From: Comamonas testosteroni
GTDB taxonomy: Bacteria > Pseudomonadota > Gammaproteobacteria > Burkholderiales > Burkholderiaceae_C
Assembly (NCBI RefSeq): GCF_003569915.1
Contig: NZ_KZ984440.1
Span: 62,001-126,000 of the forward strand
DNA length: 64,000 nucleotides
Reading direction: 5' to 3'
Below are positions 54,605 to 62,172 of the stretch, one piece after another. Both the position numbers and the translations under genes were made by a program. How positions within the stretch are numbered: position 1 is the first letter of the stretch; every line of letters begins with the position of its first letter. The notes beneath the pieces were generated by a model. It was not told the DNA's origin and made no database searches. It saw nothing but the letters and a program-made list of their open reading frames with translations.

Positions 54605-55201
54605 TTAGGTGGGCTGCGCATTCCGCCGAGCACGGGCCTCTTCCCTCATTCGCGCAACTCGCCTCGGAAGGTCCCACAACTCGGTCCCCGCAGGAGGAGT
54701 CATTTCGTGGTTGGCCGCGAAGGCGAGGACAGCGTCAACGAACCCAAGCCAGGCATCACCTGAGGCATGGTCAGGCCAGCGCCTCCCGTCGATGAAGGGG
54801 TAATTCGTGTAGGTCTCCGCGATAAGCCCAGACGTGACGAGATGGCGGTACTCAGGGACTAGCCGCATCACTTGAGCGTTAACACGGCGGTCCTCGAGGG
54901 AGACGCGCCCGGCCATGGTCTCCAAGATGTCCCAGCACAGATAAATGTCGAAGCGGTCACTTGCCTTTACGCTGTCGAAGTTCCTCGTGTAGTTATCGAC
55001 GCTCCAGAGGAGGCTCGAGTCGTCTTGCAGGGCGCGCGCGAACCAGCCGAAGCGAACCGGCGACACTCTAAACACGTAACGGAGGAGAAAGCGTGCTGCA
55101 GTTAGCCGGTGGGGGCCTTTTCGGGCTTGAGCAAAGTACTGCTCAAGGTGAGGCAGCCAGCTGTCTGCGGTACTAGCGCGGAGGCCTGAGTCGATAGTCA
55201 T
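54605..55201 (-). CDS. Hypothetical prophage protein (198 aa), paralogue of the 53858 gene
   Basis: A 198-residue soluble protein containing RRYVF-like LLRYVFRVSPVRFGWFARALQDD and the C-terminal AWLGFVDAVLAFAANHEM motif shared with its neighbour. I start it at the ATG at 55201, which has an AGAGGAGACACT ribosome site, rather than at the GTG at 55216 that overlaps the upstream gene. It is the second gene of the unit behind promoter copy 4 and is closed by a strong terminator. Function unknown. Confidence 0.7.
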   Translation of the reverse strand: MTIDSGLRASTADSWLPHLEQYFAQARKGPHRLTAARFLLRYVFRVSPVRFGWFARALQDDSSLLWSVDNYTRNFDSVKASDRFDIYLCWDILETMAGRVSLEDRRVNAQVMRLVPEYRHLVTSGLIAETYTNYPFIDGRRWPDHASGDAWLGFVDAVLAFAANHEMTPPAGTELWDLPRRVARMREEARARRNAQPT

Positions 55202-55212
55202 AGTGTCTCCTC

Positions 55213-55533
55213 TCACTCGGCATGCGCCGCGTTGTTGGCATCAGCCCAAGCGCGCATTTCAGCGTCGTACTTGCGGGCTTCCTTGATTGCTTCGATGGTC
55301 ACGGTCTCGGACCAAGTCAGCCCAGGGCGGGGCCCAGACAGGGTCCTGCTGACGTCCCTGAAGATGCGGTTGAGGATGAAGGTGGCATCGCACAGCTTCA
55401 TCATTTCGACGTAGGTCTCAGCCGGGACAGAGATAGTTGTCTTTGCCCCTTTGTTGCCGTGTCGGCCGGGGCGCAAGCCGCGAGTGGCGGCAGGCTTGAA
55501 CACGTAGACAGCGTGCTTGTTCTTGTTTGCCAT
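55213..55533 (-). CDS. Hypothetical prophage protein (106 aa)
   Basis: A 106-residue protein starting MANKNKHAVYVFKPAATRGL, basic at the N-terminus, with TTISVPAETYVEMMKLCDATFILNRIFRDVSRTL, a segment that could form a ribbon-helix-helix-like fold, though this is a guess. The ATG at 55533 has a TTGGAGAG ribosome site. First gene behind promoter copy 4. Confidence 0.68.
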   Translation of the reverse strand: MANKNKHAVYVFKPAATRGLRPGRHGNKGAKTTISVPAETYVEMMKLCDATFILNRIFRDVSRTLSGPRPGLTWSETVTIEAIKEARKYDAEMRAWADANNAAHAE

Positions 55534-55562
55534 GGAGACTCTCCAAGTTAGTGGGTATGTCT

Positions 55563-55583
55563 CGTATAGCAACCAGTTTTATA
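55563..55583 (-). promoter_or_regulatory. Prophage promoter motif, copy 4
   Basis: Minus-strand TATAAAACTGGTTGCTATACG, 29 bp before the 106-residue gene; it differs from copy 3 at one base. Confidence 0.8.
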
Positions 55584-55597
55584 TCGGTACGCCCGAG

Positions 55598-55628
55598 CCA
55601 AGGCGAGGGGGCTCCCCCTCGACCTTGG
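55598..55628. other. Long GC-rich hairpin upstream of promoter copy 4
   Basis: CCAAGG-CGAGGGGG and CCCCCTCG-A-CCTTGG arms form about 14 pairs with one bulge. No T-run follows. It may end or stabilise the transcript of the 55720 gene. Confidence 0.55.
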
Positions 55629-55719
55629 TGCATAAACGGCGCCGTTGCTAGGATTTCGCTGTTTCCACCGTTGTCACCCGGAAAACAGTCCAGACAACGG
55701 TGGTTTCAGGCCCTGCTTG

Positions 55720-56247
55720 CTATACCTTCGCTATAACGCTGCGATACGACTCGATGAACTTTGCGTGCAGCTCGGATTGGACGGCCGGGGTTCCGCGGGT
55801 GTAGGCACCAGGGCGCCATGTGCGGAGGTAGAGCTGCCAGGATGACTCTGCGTCACCGAGGGAGGGTAAGGCGCGGGGGTCTGTGTAGAGCAGCAGGCGG
55901 GCTAGGCCGGCAGCCAGGACATCGTTGCGCTCGATTGCCGACCAGATGGCCATGTCGGTGGGCTGGACGTTGTGAAGCGCGTAGAGCCCCGCTGCGAGCT
56001 TTGCGGAGGCTGGGTGTAGGCGTACCCCTCGGACCATCCCGCCACCGACTTCAGCCTGCCAAAAACTCGTTGCCGGGCCTGTCGGGCGCGGAGGGTTGCC
56101 GACCAGTTGGCGGCGGTGGAGGAAGAGGGACTCTTGCAGGCCTATCGTGAGGATGATGGCCCGGGCGGAGCGAGAGTCAAGATTTGAGGGGAGCTGAGCC
56201 AGAGCTGCGGAGACGGCAGCGCGGCCGACGGCAAGGGCGGGGGACAT
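55720..56247 (-). CDS. Prophage protein with lysozyme/transglycosylase-like features (175 aa)
   Basis: A 175-residue protein. ARAIILTIGLQESLFLHRRQ followed about 20 residues later by GPATSFWQAEVGGGMVRGV recalls the arrangement of lytic transglycosylases and related phage lysozymes, in which a Glu in an ES-x-F helix is catalytic and a GxxGxxQ-type strand follows. The match is partial and no signal peptide is present, so an endolysin is one option and a virion protein another. The C-terminus DPRALPSLGDAESSWQLYLRTWRPGAYTRG is distinctive. It is a single gene behind promoter copy 5. Confidence 0.6.
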   Translation of the reverse strand: MSPALAVGRAAVSAALAQLPSNLDSRSARAIILTIGLQESLFLHRRQLVGNPPRPTGPATSFWQAEVGGGMVRGVRLHPASAKLAAGLYALHNVQPTDMAIWSAIERNDVLAAGLARLLLYTDPRALPSLGDAESSWQLYLRTWRPGAYTRGTPAVQSELHAKFIESYRSVIAKV

Positions 56248-56277
56248 TCGAGATGCTCATGAGTAGTTTGAACATCT

Positions 56278-56298
56278 CGTGTAGGGAATGAACTTGCG
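56278..56298 (-). promoter_or_regulatory. Prophage promoter motif, copy 5 (diverged)
   Basis: Minus-strand CGCAAGTTCATTCCCTACACG, 30 bp before the 175-residue gene; the CTACACG end is kept but the A-rich upstream half is weak. Confidence 0.55.
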
Positions 56299-56306
56299 CT
56301 TCGCGT

Positions 56307-56325
56307 ATGCACCAAGTCAGAGCTG
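56307..56325. repeat. 19-bp direct repeat, copy 2
   Basis: ATGCACCAAGTCAGAGCTG, identical to 52099-52117, again just upstream of a prophage promoter motif and just after a stop codon. Confidence 0.7.
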
Positions 56326-56336
56326 TCGGGGAGCTG

Positions 56337-56447
56337 CTAATGCTTGTCGGTGTCTTTCCCGTTGCCGAAGAATCTCGGGAATAGAAGCGGTGCAAGAGCT
56401 GACACGACAGTCACAAGCAGAAGGATTTCAATGACAGTAGTACTCAT
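56337..56447 (-). CDS. Small single-span membrane peptide (36 aa)
   Basis: MSTTVIEILLLVTVVSALAP continues LLFPRFFGNGKDTDKH. It is one hydrophobic helix followed by a charged tail, inside-positive. The ribosome site is poor, and the longer frame from 56549 has a charged, unlikely N-terminus. Together with the 45-residue peptide it may belong to a lysis or membrane-exclusion set, but that is speculation. Confidence 0.42.
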   Translation of the reverse strand: MSTTVIEILLLVTVVSALAPLLFPRFFGNGKDTDKH

Positions 56448-56665
56448 GCCCGGAATGTTAGCTCCCCCAACAGCACTTCTTTGGTGAATACGACGCGTAG
56501 CGTCAAATTCTCGTCTGCTGCGTAAGTATTCCCCTTGGTAACGAAGCAACTCTAGTCACTCCTTTCTCGGTTTTGTTCGTTTTCAGCTTTCCAGATTTTT
56601 CTATGATTTAAAAGATGATTTAGGCGGCTGAAAGTCCTAGTGCCGCAACGACTTTTAGCCGATGC

Positions 56666-56788
56666 GGTGTGTAATTTCGCCGGAACTGGTGTGTGATTTC
56701 GCCAAAGTCTGCCTAATTTTTAAGCAAATTTCGCCTCTTGACCCCGCCTCAACCCCCTTCCGCCGCCCCGCCGGTGTGTAATTTCGCC
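56666..56788 (+). repeat. GGTGTGTAATTTCGCC direct repeats
   Basis: Three 16-bp copies (one with A to G) plus one half copy. The first two are 22 bp apart, two helical turns, so a protein could bind both on one face of the DNA. Confidence 0.75.
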
Positions 56789-56886
56789 AATTGCCTACCC
56801 AGCTTCCAGCGAAAGGGTTTGTCCGCAAGGTTTCGGCGCTACAGGTTTTGAGTTTTTCGAGGAACTTTTTGGAAACCGGTGAGCCG

Positions 56887-56907
56887 TATAAAAACACTTG
56901 CTATACG
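56887..56907 (+). promoter_or_regulatory. Prophage promoter motif, copy 6 (plus strand)
   Basis: TATAAAAACACTTGCTATACG on the plus strand, ahead of the only nearby rightward gene (56959). The orientation follows the gene, which supports a promoter role. Confidence 0.8.
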
Positions 56908-56958
56908 GAGTAAGAGCATCACAACGATGCCGACCACAACCACTTCCCGGAGACCACA

Positions 56959-57207
56959 ATGAACATCGAATTCGCACCCACCCTCAGCGCAACATGGAAC
57001 AACGAGCCCTTCATCTACTGCTCGGAGACCGGTGACTTGATGCACGGTGAAGAGCTGACAGCTCACAACTGCAAGAGCCTGGGGGCCGCAGAGGAGGCCG
57101 AACTGAAACAGGCCATCGCCGAGGACGACATCGCTGCTATCTATCGCATTTGGCGCGAAGCTCATGACTCGAACCTCTACGCCTACACGACATTTGACGA
57201 CTGCTGA
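56959..57207 (+). CDS. Hypothetical acidic prophage protein (82 aa)
   Basis: An acidic 82-residue protein (MNIEFAPTLSATWNNEPFIY at the start, then GAAEEAELKQAIAEDDIAAIYRIWREAHD). It has a CCGGAGACC ribosome site, is driven by promoter copy 6 and ends at a bidirectional terminator. Small acidic phage proteins often act as inhibitors or DNA mimics; nothing more can be said. Confidence 0.65.
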   Translation: MNIEFAPTLSATWNNEPFIYCSETGDLMHGEELTAHNCKSLGAAEEAELKQAIAEDDIAAIYRIWREAHDSNLYAYTTFDDC

Positions 57208-57222
57208 GCCACCACTCAACGC

Positions 57223-57245
57223 AAAGGGCCCTCAAGGGGCCCTTT
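57223..57245. terminator. Bidirectional terminator between the 82-aa gene and the tail-tip gene
   Basis: AAAGGGCCC-TCAA-GGGGCCCTTT with T-rich flanks on both strands. Confidence 0.8.
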
Positions 57246-57247
57246 CT

Positions 57248-59818
57248 TCATGCGCTGAACTTGAAGTACAGCACGTGCGCTCTGCTCGATAGCCCGCCGG
57301 CCTCAGTCCAGATTCGGATGCGGCCCATGCGCTCGCCGGCCGGAACCATCGTGGTGCTGATGGTGGTCAGCGCAGCACCTACCGTGGCCTTCACGACGTC
57401 GTTCTCTGCCCAGTTTCCGTTGTCAAGCTTCCAGCCGACACGCAAGCAGACTTGGGCCCCCGCAATCGGCATGTCAGTGCTGTCTAGGTAGTTCGTGATT
57501 GCGCGCAAGTTTCGGTTGCGGTTCTTCCAGCCGACGGATAGCGAGGACACGCGGGCGAATAGCTTGTCGGCTGTTGCTTCAGTGAATGCGGGGCTCACGC
57601 CGGCACCCATCGTTACCGCCCCGGGTGGCAGCGGCAGGGAGGCCCGAGCAGGGCTTTGGTTTGGTGCATACACGTAGGCCTTGTCGGTCCCCACGACCAG
57701 CTCACCGGCCGCCTCGGCACGCATCACCAGCCTCTCTGCTCCGGGGGCAGCATCGGTCTTCAGCGCTCGAGGGAACAGCACGTAGTCAGTGAGCACTACA
57801 GCGTATGCACCAACAACGATGGGCACCGGTGTAGTGTCGTAGACACCGCGGGCCTTCACTTGCATGCTCAACCGCTTAGCCGTCTTGTCGTACACGAAGC
57901 CGTTCGCAAACAGCAGCTCACCGCCGACCAACACCAATGCTTCAGCTGGCAACCCTCGCGCCGCGGCAAGCGCGGCGCTGTTGTCTTCAAGAATCAAAGA
58001 TGCACCGGAGGTGCCGGCGCCCGCCAGGGCGCTGCTGAACGTGCCGGCCAGGGCAGGCATCGCAGTGGACTCTCCGAAGGTCGGAGGGTAGCCTGCAGTC
58101 CACGCGGCCGCAGGCTGAGCGGCCACGCGGTAGGGCTTCGGGTCTGCGCCGGGCAGGGCGTAGAACAGGGGCATGTCCGCCTCTTCACCGGTCAAAGCGT
58201 AAGGGGCGAGCATCAGTCCACCTGCGGACACCCCCGCAGAAGGCTCAGATGGCCCCACAACGGGCGGCAGCGGAGTAACCGACCCAGCACCAAAGCCCGG
58301 GCGGAAAACGTCTTCTAGGGCCTCTACGCGCACTGTCTGTGCATCGGCGAGGGAACCGTAGCGAGCACTGGTCACCCGCAGGCGCAGCGTCTGCTTCAGT
58401 GGCGAGTGGTTCAGCTCGATGAGCTGGCCAACCTGCATGACTGTGCCGGGCTCAACGATTGCCTCGAACGAAACCTGCGCCAGTGGTGCGCAGCGGGAAC
58501 GCAGCTCACGGCTGGCCAGCTTCAGTGCCAGCGCCGCACGTGTCACGCCCAGCACCTCCACGGTCTCGGTAATCGTCGTGCCCGCAGTCTTCACCCCTGC
58601 AGGGTTCTTTGCCTCGGCCACGCGCTCAGCCCAGCTGTTCTCGCGGTCTGCAAACGCCAGCTGAATCACGTTGGGCAGTTCCTCTGGAACTTTGCGCTCA
58701 AACGAAGAGAGGCGAATGACGTTGCTGTCGCCGAAGGTCATGGTCGGGACGGCTGTCTCGCGCATCAGCTGCAGGGAGACGCGACGGGTGACTGGGTCAA
58801 TGAGCGGCAGGGCCTGCGCAACGGAGCAGATGCTGCGCAGGATTTCGTCGAGCTGCTGAGAGGACTCCCATGACGCCGACATGCCGATGCCTTCCGCGTG
58901 CAGCACTTCGGCCGCGCGCAGGAATGATTCGGTGTCGATGTTCCACGGGTTGAGGCAGGGGCCCAGGCCGGGGATTCGGGACGTCAGCAGCTCCAGCAGC
59001 ACCAAAGCCGGGTTGGCGTCCTCCTCGATGTTCTGCACCACGTTCAGCCAGTTGTTGAGCGCCAGGCGCACTTGTGCATCGTGCAGGGAGCCGTTCACTG
59101 GCCACGTGAGGCGCATTGCGTTCGGCAGCGCATCAGCCAGGTCGGGGAAGCGCTGCACTGTCAGGGTCAGCGGCTGGATGGAAGGGGAGTTGCCCAAGAA
59201 GCCGTTGCCGAACTTCTTGAACTTCATGCCCAGCACCGTCTCCTCAGTGGCGCCCTCGCTCGGGCCCACCCACACGGCATGCAGGATGCCGGGGTACGCG
59301 GGCACAGCCTCCCCCACTTGCCCGACAACATAGGGGTTGGCCACGATGCTGCTGTGCGAATTGAAGAAGCGAAGGGTGCCGGCGATGCCGCGGTCCACCT
59401 TCTCCCCTTCCTCACGCTTGCGGTACGAGAAAGCCAGGTTGCTCACGCCGTTGGTGAGCTTGTGCTCACCGGTCCAAGCAATATCCTCCCCATACTTGAC
59501 TTCAAGCACCTTGCTGCAAGGTGCACCTACGAGCGTCATCCAGAGGCCCAGGTGCTGCTCGTGGCCGACGGCGACAGACTTCGAGGAGAACAGGGAGACC
59601 TGCACATCCTCTTTGATGGCTTTGGCCAGCTGGTCACCTTCCCACACGACGTTGCCGGCCACCTGGAACACGCCCACGCCATACGGCAGGACGCGGTCTT
59701 CGGTAGCGGTAGGCACGCTAGCCGCCTCAGCCTTGGCTCCGGTCAGCTTGGTGCGACGGCCTTGAATCTCCCCGATGAGGATGTTGATAGCAAGGCTAAT
59801 CAGGAATGAGGCAATCAT
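57248..59818 (-). CDS. Phage tail-tip / host-specificity protein
   Basis: An 856-residue protein, the last gene of the tail module. It starts MIASFLISLAINILIGEIQG and then has EDRVLPYGVGVFQVAGNVVWEGD, a feature of central tail-tip proteins. Further features are the long hub-like middle (LTLTVQRFPDLADALPNAMRLTWPV and SAYDAL-like SASWESSQQLDEILRSICSVAQALPLIDPV) and repetitive beta-rich C-terminal part. This corresponds in position to lambda gpJ and to GTA ORF15. It would contact the receptor. The start is at 59818, overlapping the upstream stop as TGATG; a longer frame to 59944 lies inside the upstream gene. Confidence 0.8.
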   Translation of the reverse strand: MIASFLISLAINILIGEIQGRRTKLTGAKAEAASVPTATEDRVLPYGVGVFQVAGNVVWEGDQLAKAIKEDVQVSLFSSKSVAVGHEQHLGLWMTLVGAPCSKVLEVKYGEDIAWTGEHKLTNGVSNLAFSYRKREEGEKVDRGIAGTLRFFNSHSSIVANPYVVGQVGEAVPAYPGILHAVWVGPSEGATEETVLGMKFKKFGNGFLGNSPSIQPLTLTVQRFPDLADALPNAMRLTWPVNGSLHDAQVRLALNNWLNVVQNIEEDANPALVLLELLTSRIPGLGPCLNPWNIDTESFLRAAEVLHAEGIGMSASWESSQQLDEILRSICSVAQALPLIDPVTRRVSLQLMRETAVPTMTFGDSNVIRLSSFERKVPEELPNVIQLAFADRENSWAERVAEAKNPAGVKTAGTTITETVEVLGVTRAALALKLASRELRSRCAPLAQVSFEAIVEPGTVMQVGQLIELNHSPLKQTLRLRVTSARYGSLADAQTVRVEALEDVFRPGFGAGSVTPLPPVVGPSEPSAGVSAGGLMLAPYALTGEEADMPLFYALPGADPKPYRVAAQPAAAWTAGYPPTFGESTAMPALAGTFSSALAGAGTSGASLILEDNSAALAAARGLPAEALVLVGGELLFANGFVYDKTAKRLSMQVKARGVYDTTPVPIVVGAYAVVLTDYVLFPRALKTDAAPGAERLVMRAEAAGELVVGTDKAYVYAPNQSPARASLPLPPGAVTMGAGVSPAFTEATADKLFARVSSLSVGWKNRNRNLRAITNYLDSTDMPIAGAQVCLRVGWKLDNGNWAENDVVKATVGAALTTISTTMVPAGERMGRIRIWTEAGGLSSRAHVLYFKFSA

Positions 59819-60849
59819 CAGCTCACGACTTTCGGTTTTTTGATGCCCGTGGCGAAGACGTTCTCGATAGGGATGAGTGGGTATCCGCCGAACCGGGGGT
59901 AGTTGTTGAAGCGCGCTTTGCACGTCGAGGGGAGGCTGTCGCACCCAGCGAACAGGGTGACGCGCATGGGCTCCGAACGGCGCAGCAGGGACGCGGGCAA
60001 GGGCAGCAACAGCTCAAGGGTTGCTCCCTTATGTGTAGCGACGGAATGACGGTACCCACCGTTGACCGAGGAGAGTGGGTCAGGCATCTTGGCCCCCACA
60101 TCGCCTCGGGGCAGGAAGGTGTCGTACCCCTGGCGTGGCTGGTCGTACCAACCCTCCACAATGACGAAGCCGTTGTCGAAGAAGCCATCAGCGCGGTTCG
60201 CCGCCGCAGGCACCGTGATGGTGGTTCCGCCGCCTGCGGCGGCGGTCAGCCAGCCGTCTTCGCGATACGCGAAGTACAGCCCATTGCCGGCCAGCACCGA
60301 CGGCTTCACCCCGCACGTGCGCTCGTCGTACAAGCTGTGCCCGCAGTTCCGCGGGTGCTTGCGAGTGAGCCCTGGCCTGCGCAGGATTGAGAGCAAATGG
60401 CTTGCGGTCAACGTACAGCGGGTCTCAGAGAAGGAAGCGTGGATGGCTCGGCCGGTCCAGAGCGTCTTGATGCCGGAGGGGGTGAGCTGTGCCAAGGTCA
60501 CGAATACTTTGTACCCCGCAGTGTCTTCTGCAAAGAGGCTCGCAACCTGGTGCATGAGCGGAAGCTCAACCGTCAGGTCACCAGCTTGAGCTTCAGAGTC
60601 GTAGCGCAGCTCGTTGTGTGTGATGGCCTCGGGGAGGAACACCCAACCCCCGGCCGGTGCAGTGGCGATGCCCGGCGGAATCAGCGTAGAGCTGAAGGGC
60701 TCCGCATCAAAGCGCTGAGGCTCTGTGGCATTGGTGTTCATATGCACCAGGCAACGGGCTCGGCCCGTCGCAGCCCACGAGGTAGGCGCGGAGGCGGTTG
60801 TCAGTACGTCGTCAAGCTGCAGAACGTCGAAACGGTACAGAAAAGTCAT
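59818..60849 (-). CDS. Phage BR0599 / DUF2163-family tail protein
   Basis: A 343-residue protein starting MTFLYRFDVLQLDDVLTTAS. The C-terminal half, with LTRKHPRNCGHSLYDERTCGVKPSVLAGN and the final VTLFAGCDSLPSTCKARFNNYPRFGGYPLIP, is the cysteine-containing Phage_BR0599 domain seen in GTA ORF13-type proteins; the Cys pattern may bind a metal or an Fe-S cluster, as in related distal tail proteins. I start it at 60849, where TAATG overlaps the upstream stop. Confidence 0.8.
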   Translation of the reverse strand: MTFLYRFDVLQLDDVLTTASAPTSWAATGRARCLVHMNTNATEPQRFDAEPFSSTLIPPGIATAPAGGWVFLPEAITHNELRYDSEAQAGDLTVELPLMHQVASLFAEDTAGYKVFVTLAQLTPSGIKTLWTGRAIHASFSETRCTLTASHLLSILRRPGLTRKHPRNCGHSLYDERTCGVKPSVLAGNGLYFAYREDGWLTAAAGGGTTITVPAAANRADGFFDNGFVIVEGWYDQPRQGYDTFLPRGDVGAKMPDPLSSVNGGYRHSVATHKGATLELLLPLPASLLRRSEPMRVTLFAGCDSLPSTCKARFNNYPRFGGYPLIPIENVFATGIKKPKVVS

Positions 60850-61700
60850 TAAAGCTCCACCACGGTCAGTTGGACGGTTGCGTGATTCGTGCGTAAATGG
60901 CTGATGGAAACCACATCGCTGCCTAAGCGCCAAAGCTTTGGCTCTAAGCCTCCCGGCGGAGTCCACAAAAAGCTCCCGCAGGCGCCCCGCAACGCGCAAA
61001 CGAAAAGGCGAAACTCAGCAATCTGCGCGGCGGAGAACAGCGTCAGCTCTATCTGTTGACTCTTCTTTTCATAGCGCACGGTTTTCTCGCGAACGAAGCC
61101 AGCGTCGAAGCTGTCTACGTCGCTTACAGCCAAGTCTTTGAGAGCAACAGAAAAGTTGTGTTTTAGAAAAAGCGGCGCTGGGAGTGGATAGACTGGTTCC
61201 GAAACGGGGCTGAAAGCGGCCACCGGAGACACTGATTCAAGGGTTAACTGAATGCGATGGAATGTGTGCGTGATGCTTTCGAGAGCCGAGCTGGTTGCGC
61301 TGAGCTGCATGTCGAGGGCAGGCCATGCGGCGACGAACCCCGGAGACGGAGTTTTGCCTGCGGCATTGGTGTCGGCGATGGAGTAGGCCCCGGATTCCGA
61401 GAGCTTGGCGAACTTGGTGAATGGACGAACAACGCCCAGCGGCTGCGAGAAGTGCAGCGAGTCGCGAATTCCCGCAAGGTGGGGCATAGGCTTGCTGAAC
61501 ACCTCGAACTTGCGAACCAGAGCCAAAGCCGGCAAATCGGTGGGCTTGAGGTAGTAAGTCTCGGAGAGACTCAAACGGGGGTGAGCACGAGTGGCAACTC
61601 GTTGCTCGGAGCCGTCGCGAGCGATAGCGAGCGCAGTGCGGAATTCCAGCGTTTCAACGCGGGCGAAGGCGCCGTCAGGCTTGGTGAAGAAAGCAGTCAC
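60849..61700 (-). CDS. Phage tail protein of unknown family (283 aa)
   Basis: A 283-residue protein starting at a GTG (61700) that overlaps the upstream stop as GTGA and has a GGGAGGTGAACA ribosome site. The C-terminal end LTLFSAAQIAEFRLFVCALRGACGSFLWTPPGG resembles distal-tail proteins in which a short finger with FxxxxxGxxxxFxWxxP occurs (DUF2460-like). It takes the place of GTA ORF12, between the tape-measure region and the BR0599 protein. Assignment rests mostly on position. Confidence 0.65.
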   Translation of the reverse strand: MTAFFTKPDGAFARVETLEFRTALAIARDGSEQRVATRAHPRLSLSETYYLKPTDLPALALVRKFEVFSKPMPHLAGIRDSLHFSQPLGVVRPFTKFAKLSESGAYSIADTNAAGKTPSPGFVAAWPALDMQLSATSSALESITHTFHRIQLTLESVSPVAAFSPVSEPVYPLPAPLFLKHNFSVALKDLAVSDVDSFDAGFVREKTVRYEKKSQQIELTLFSAAQIAEFRLFVCALRGACGSFLWTPPGGLEPKLWRLGSDVVSISHLRTNHATVQLTVVEL

Positions 61701-62041
61701 TGTTCACCTCCCATAGCGTTCACTTTTTCAGCTCGAGCAAGAGCAGCTCGTCGAATGGGGAAGATGAAGGGAAACAGCTGCCGGCCGAGGAGCACGGACT
61801 GCACGGCACTGTCGTAAGTTGCCGTGACTTTGTAGCTGTCGAGCAGCTCCTTGTCGCTGAAATTGCGCGAGAAGCGGAGGTTGAATTTGGCGTTAGGTGA
61901 AGTAGCTAGGTGCTCCGTTCGGACTAGCTCGAAGTGGGCTCTGATAGATTGAATCTCGGCCTCGGTCATCCGGTCGGAGTTGACGCGTAGAAAGACAGAG
62001 CGAAGCTCTGGGGGAGGCAGAATCTTTTTGAGTCGGGGCAT
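61697..62041 (-). CDS. Small phage tail-region protein (114 aa)
   Basis: A 114-residue basic protein (MPRLKKILPPPELRSVFLRV at the start; PFIFPIRRAALARAEKVNAM at the end). It follows promoter copy 7 and overlaps the next gene by four bases, so it opens the operon of the four distal tail genes. No family recognised; a tail-assembly role is inferred from position. Confidence 0.62.
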   Translation of the reverse strand: MPRLKKILPPPELRSVFLRVNSDRMTEAEIQSIRAHFELVRTEHLATSPNAKFNLRFSRNFSDKELLDSYKVTATYDSAVQSVLLGRQLFPFIFPIRRAALARAEKVNAMGGEQ

Positions 62042-62066
62042 GTTGGACGGTCGTAGTGCTATCCAA

Positions 62067-62087
62067 CGTGTAGCGAACGCGGTTTAG
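62067..62087 (-). promoter_or_regulatory. Prophage promoter motif, copy 7 (diverged)
   Basis: Minus-strand CTAAACCGCGTTCGCTACACG, 26 bp before the 114-residue gene, directly after the terminator at 62096. Confidence 0.6.
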
Positions 62088-62095
62088 TCGGGCAC

Positions 62096-62126
62096 AAAAA
62101 AGGCCCCCCGGGGATACCGAGGGGCC
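62096..62126 (-). terminator. Strong rho-independent terminator after the tape-measure gene
   Basis: On the minus strand GGCCCCTCGG and CCGGGGGGCC arms are followed by TTTTTT. It separates the tape-measure transcript from the distal tail operon. Confidence 0.88.
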
Positions 62127-62171
62127 AACCACTTCCTTCGAGAGAACGATGGGTTTCCCGTCCCATCACTA
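62096..62171 (-). ncRNA. Possible ~75-nt prophage small RNA
   Basis: Promoter copy 8 at 62173-62193 points into this segment, which contains no start codon with a frame of any length and ends at a strong terminator. The RNA would contain a GATGGG/CCCATC hairpin and then the terminator hairpin. Confidence 0.45.
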
Positions 62172-62172
62172 A

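Larger units (their letters stand above)
56448..56958. other. 511-bp gene-free control region with repeated GGTGTGTAATTTCGCC boxes
   Basis: It lies between leftward and rightward genes. Contents: an imperfect inverted repeat GGCTGAAAGTC/GACTTTTAGCC (56626-56660), boxes at 56666-56681, 56688-56703 and 56773-56788, a half box AAATTTCGCC at 56726-56735, a C-rich stretch (56740-56772) and promoter copy 6 at 56887. It could be a replication origin or an operator cluster. Confidence 0.6.

Noticed and set aside
56666-56788. CRISPR array
   Set aside because: Only three short boxes with unequal spacing and no adjacent cas genes.
56655-56897. Minus-strand 80-residue frame over the repeated boxes
   Set aside because: The repeats produce repeated GEITHRIG-like peptide fragments by chance; no ribosome site and no homology seen.
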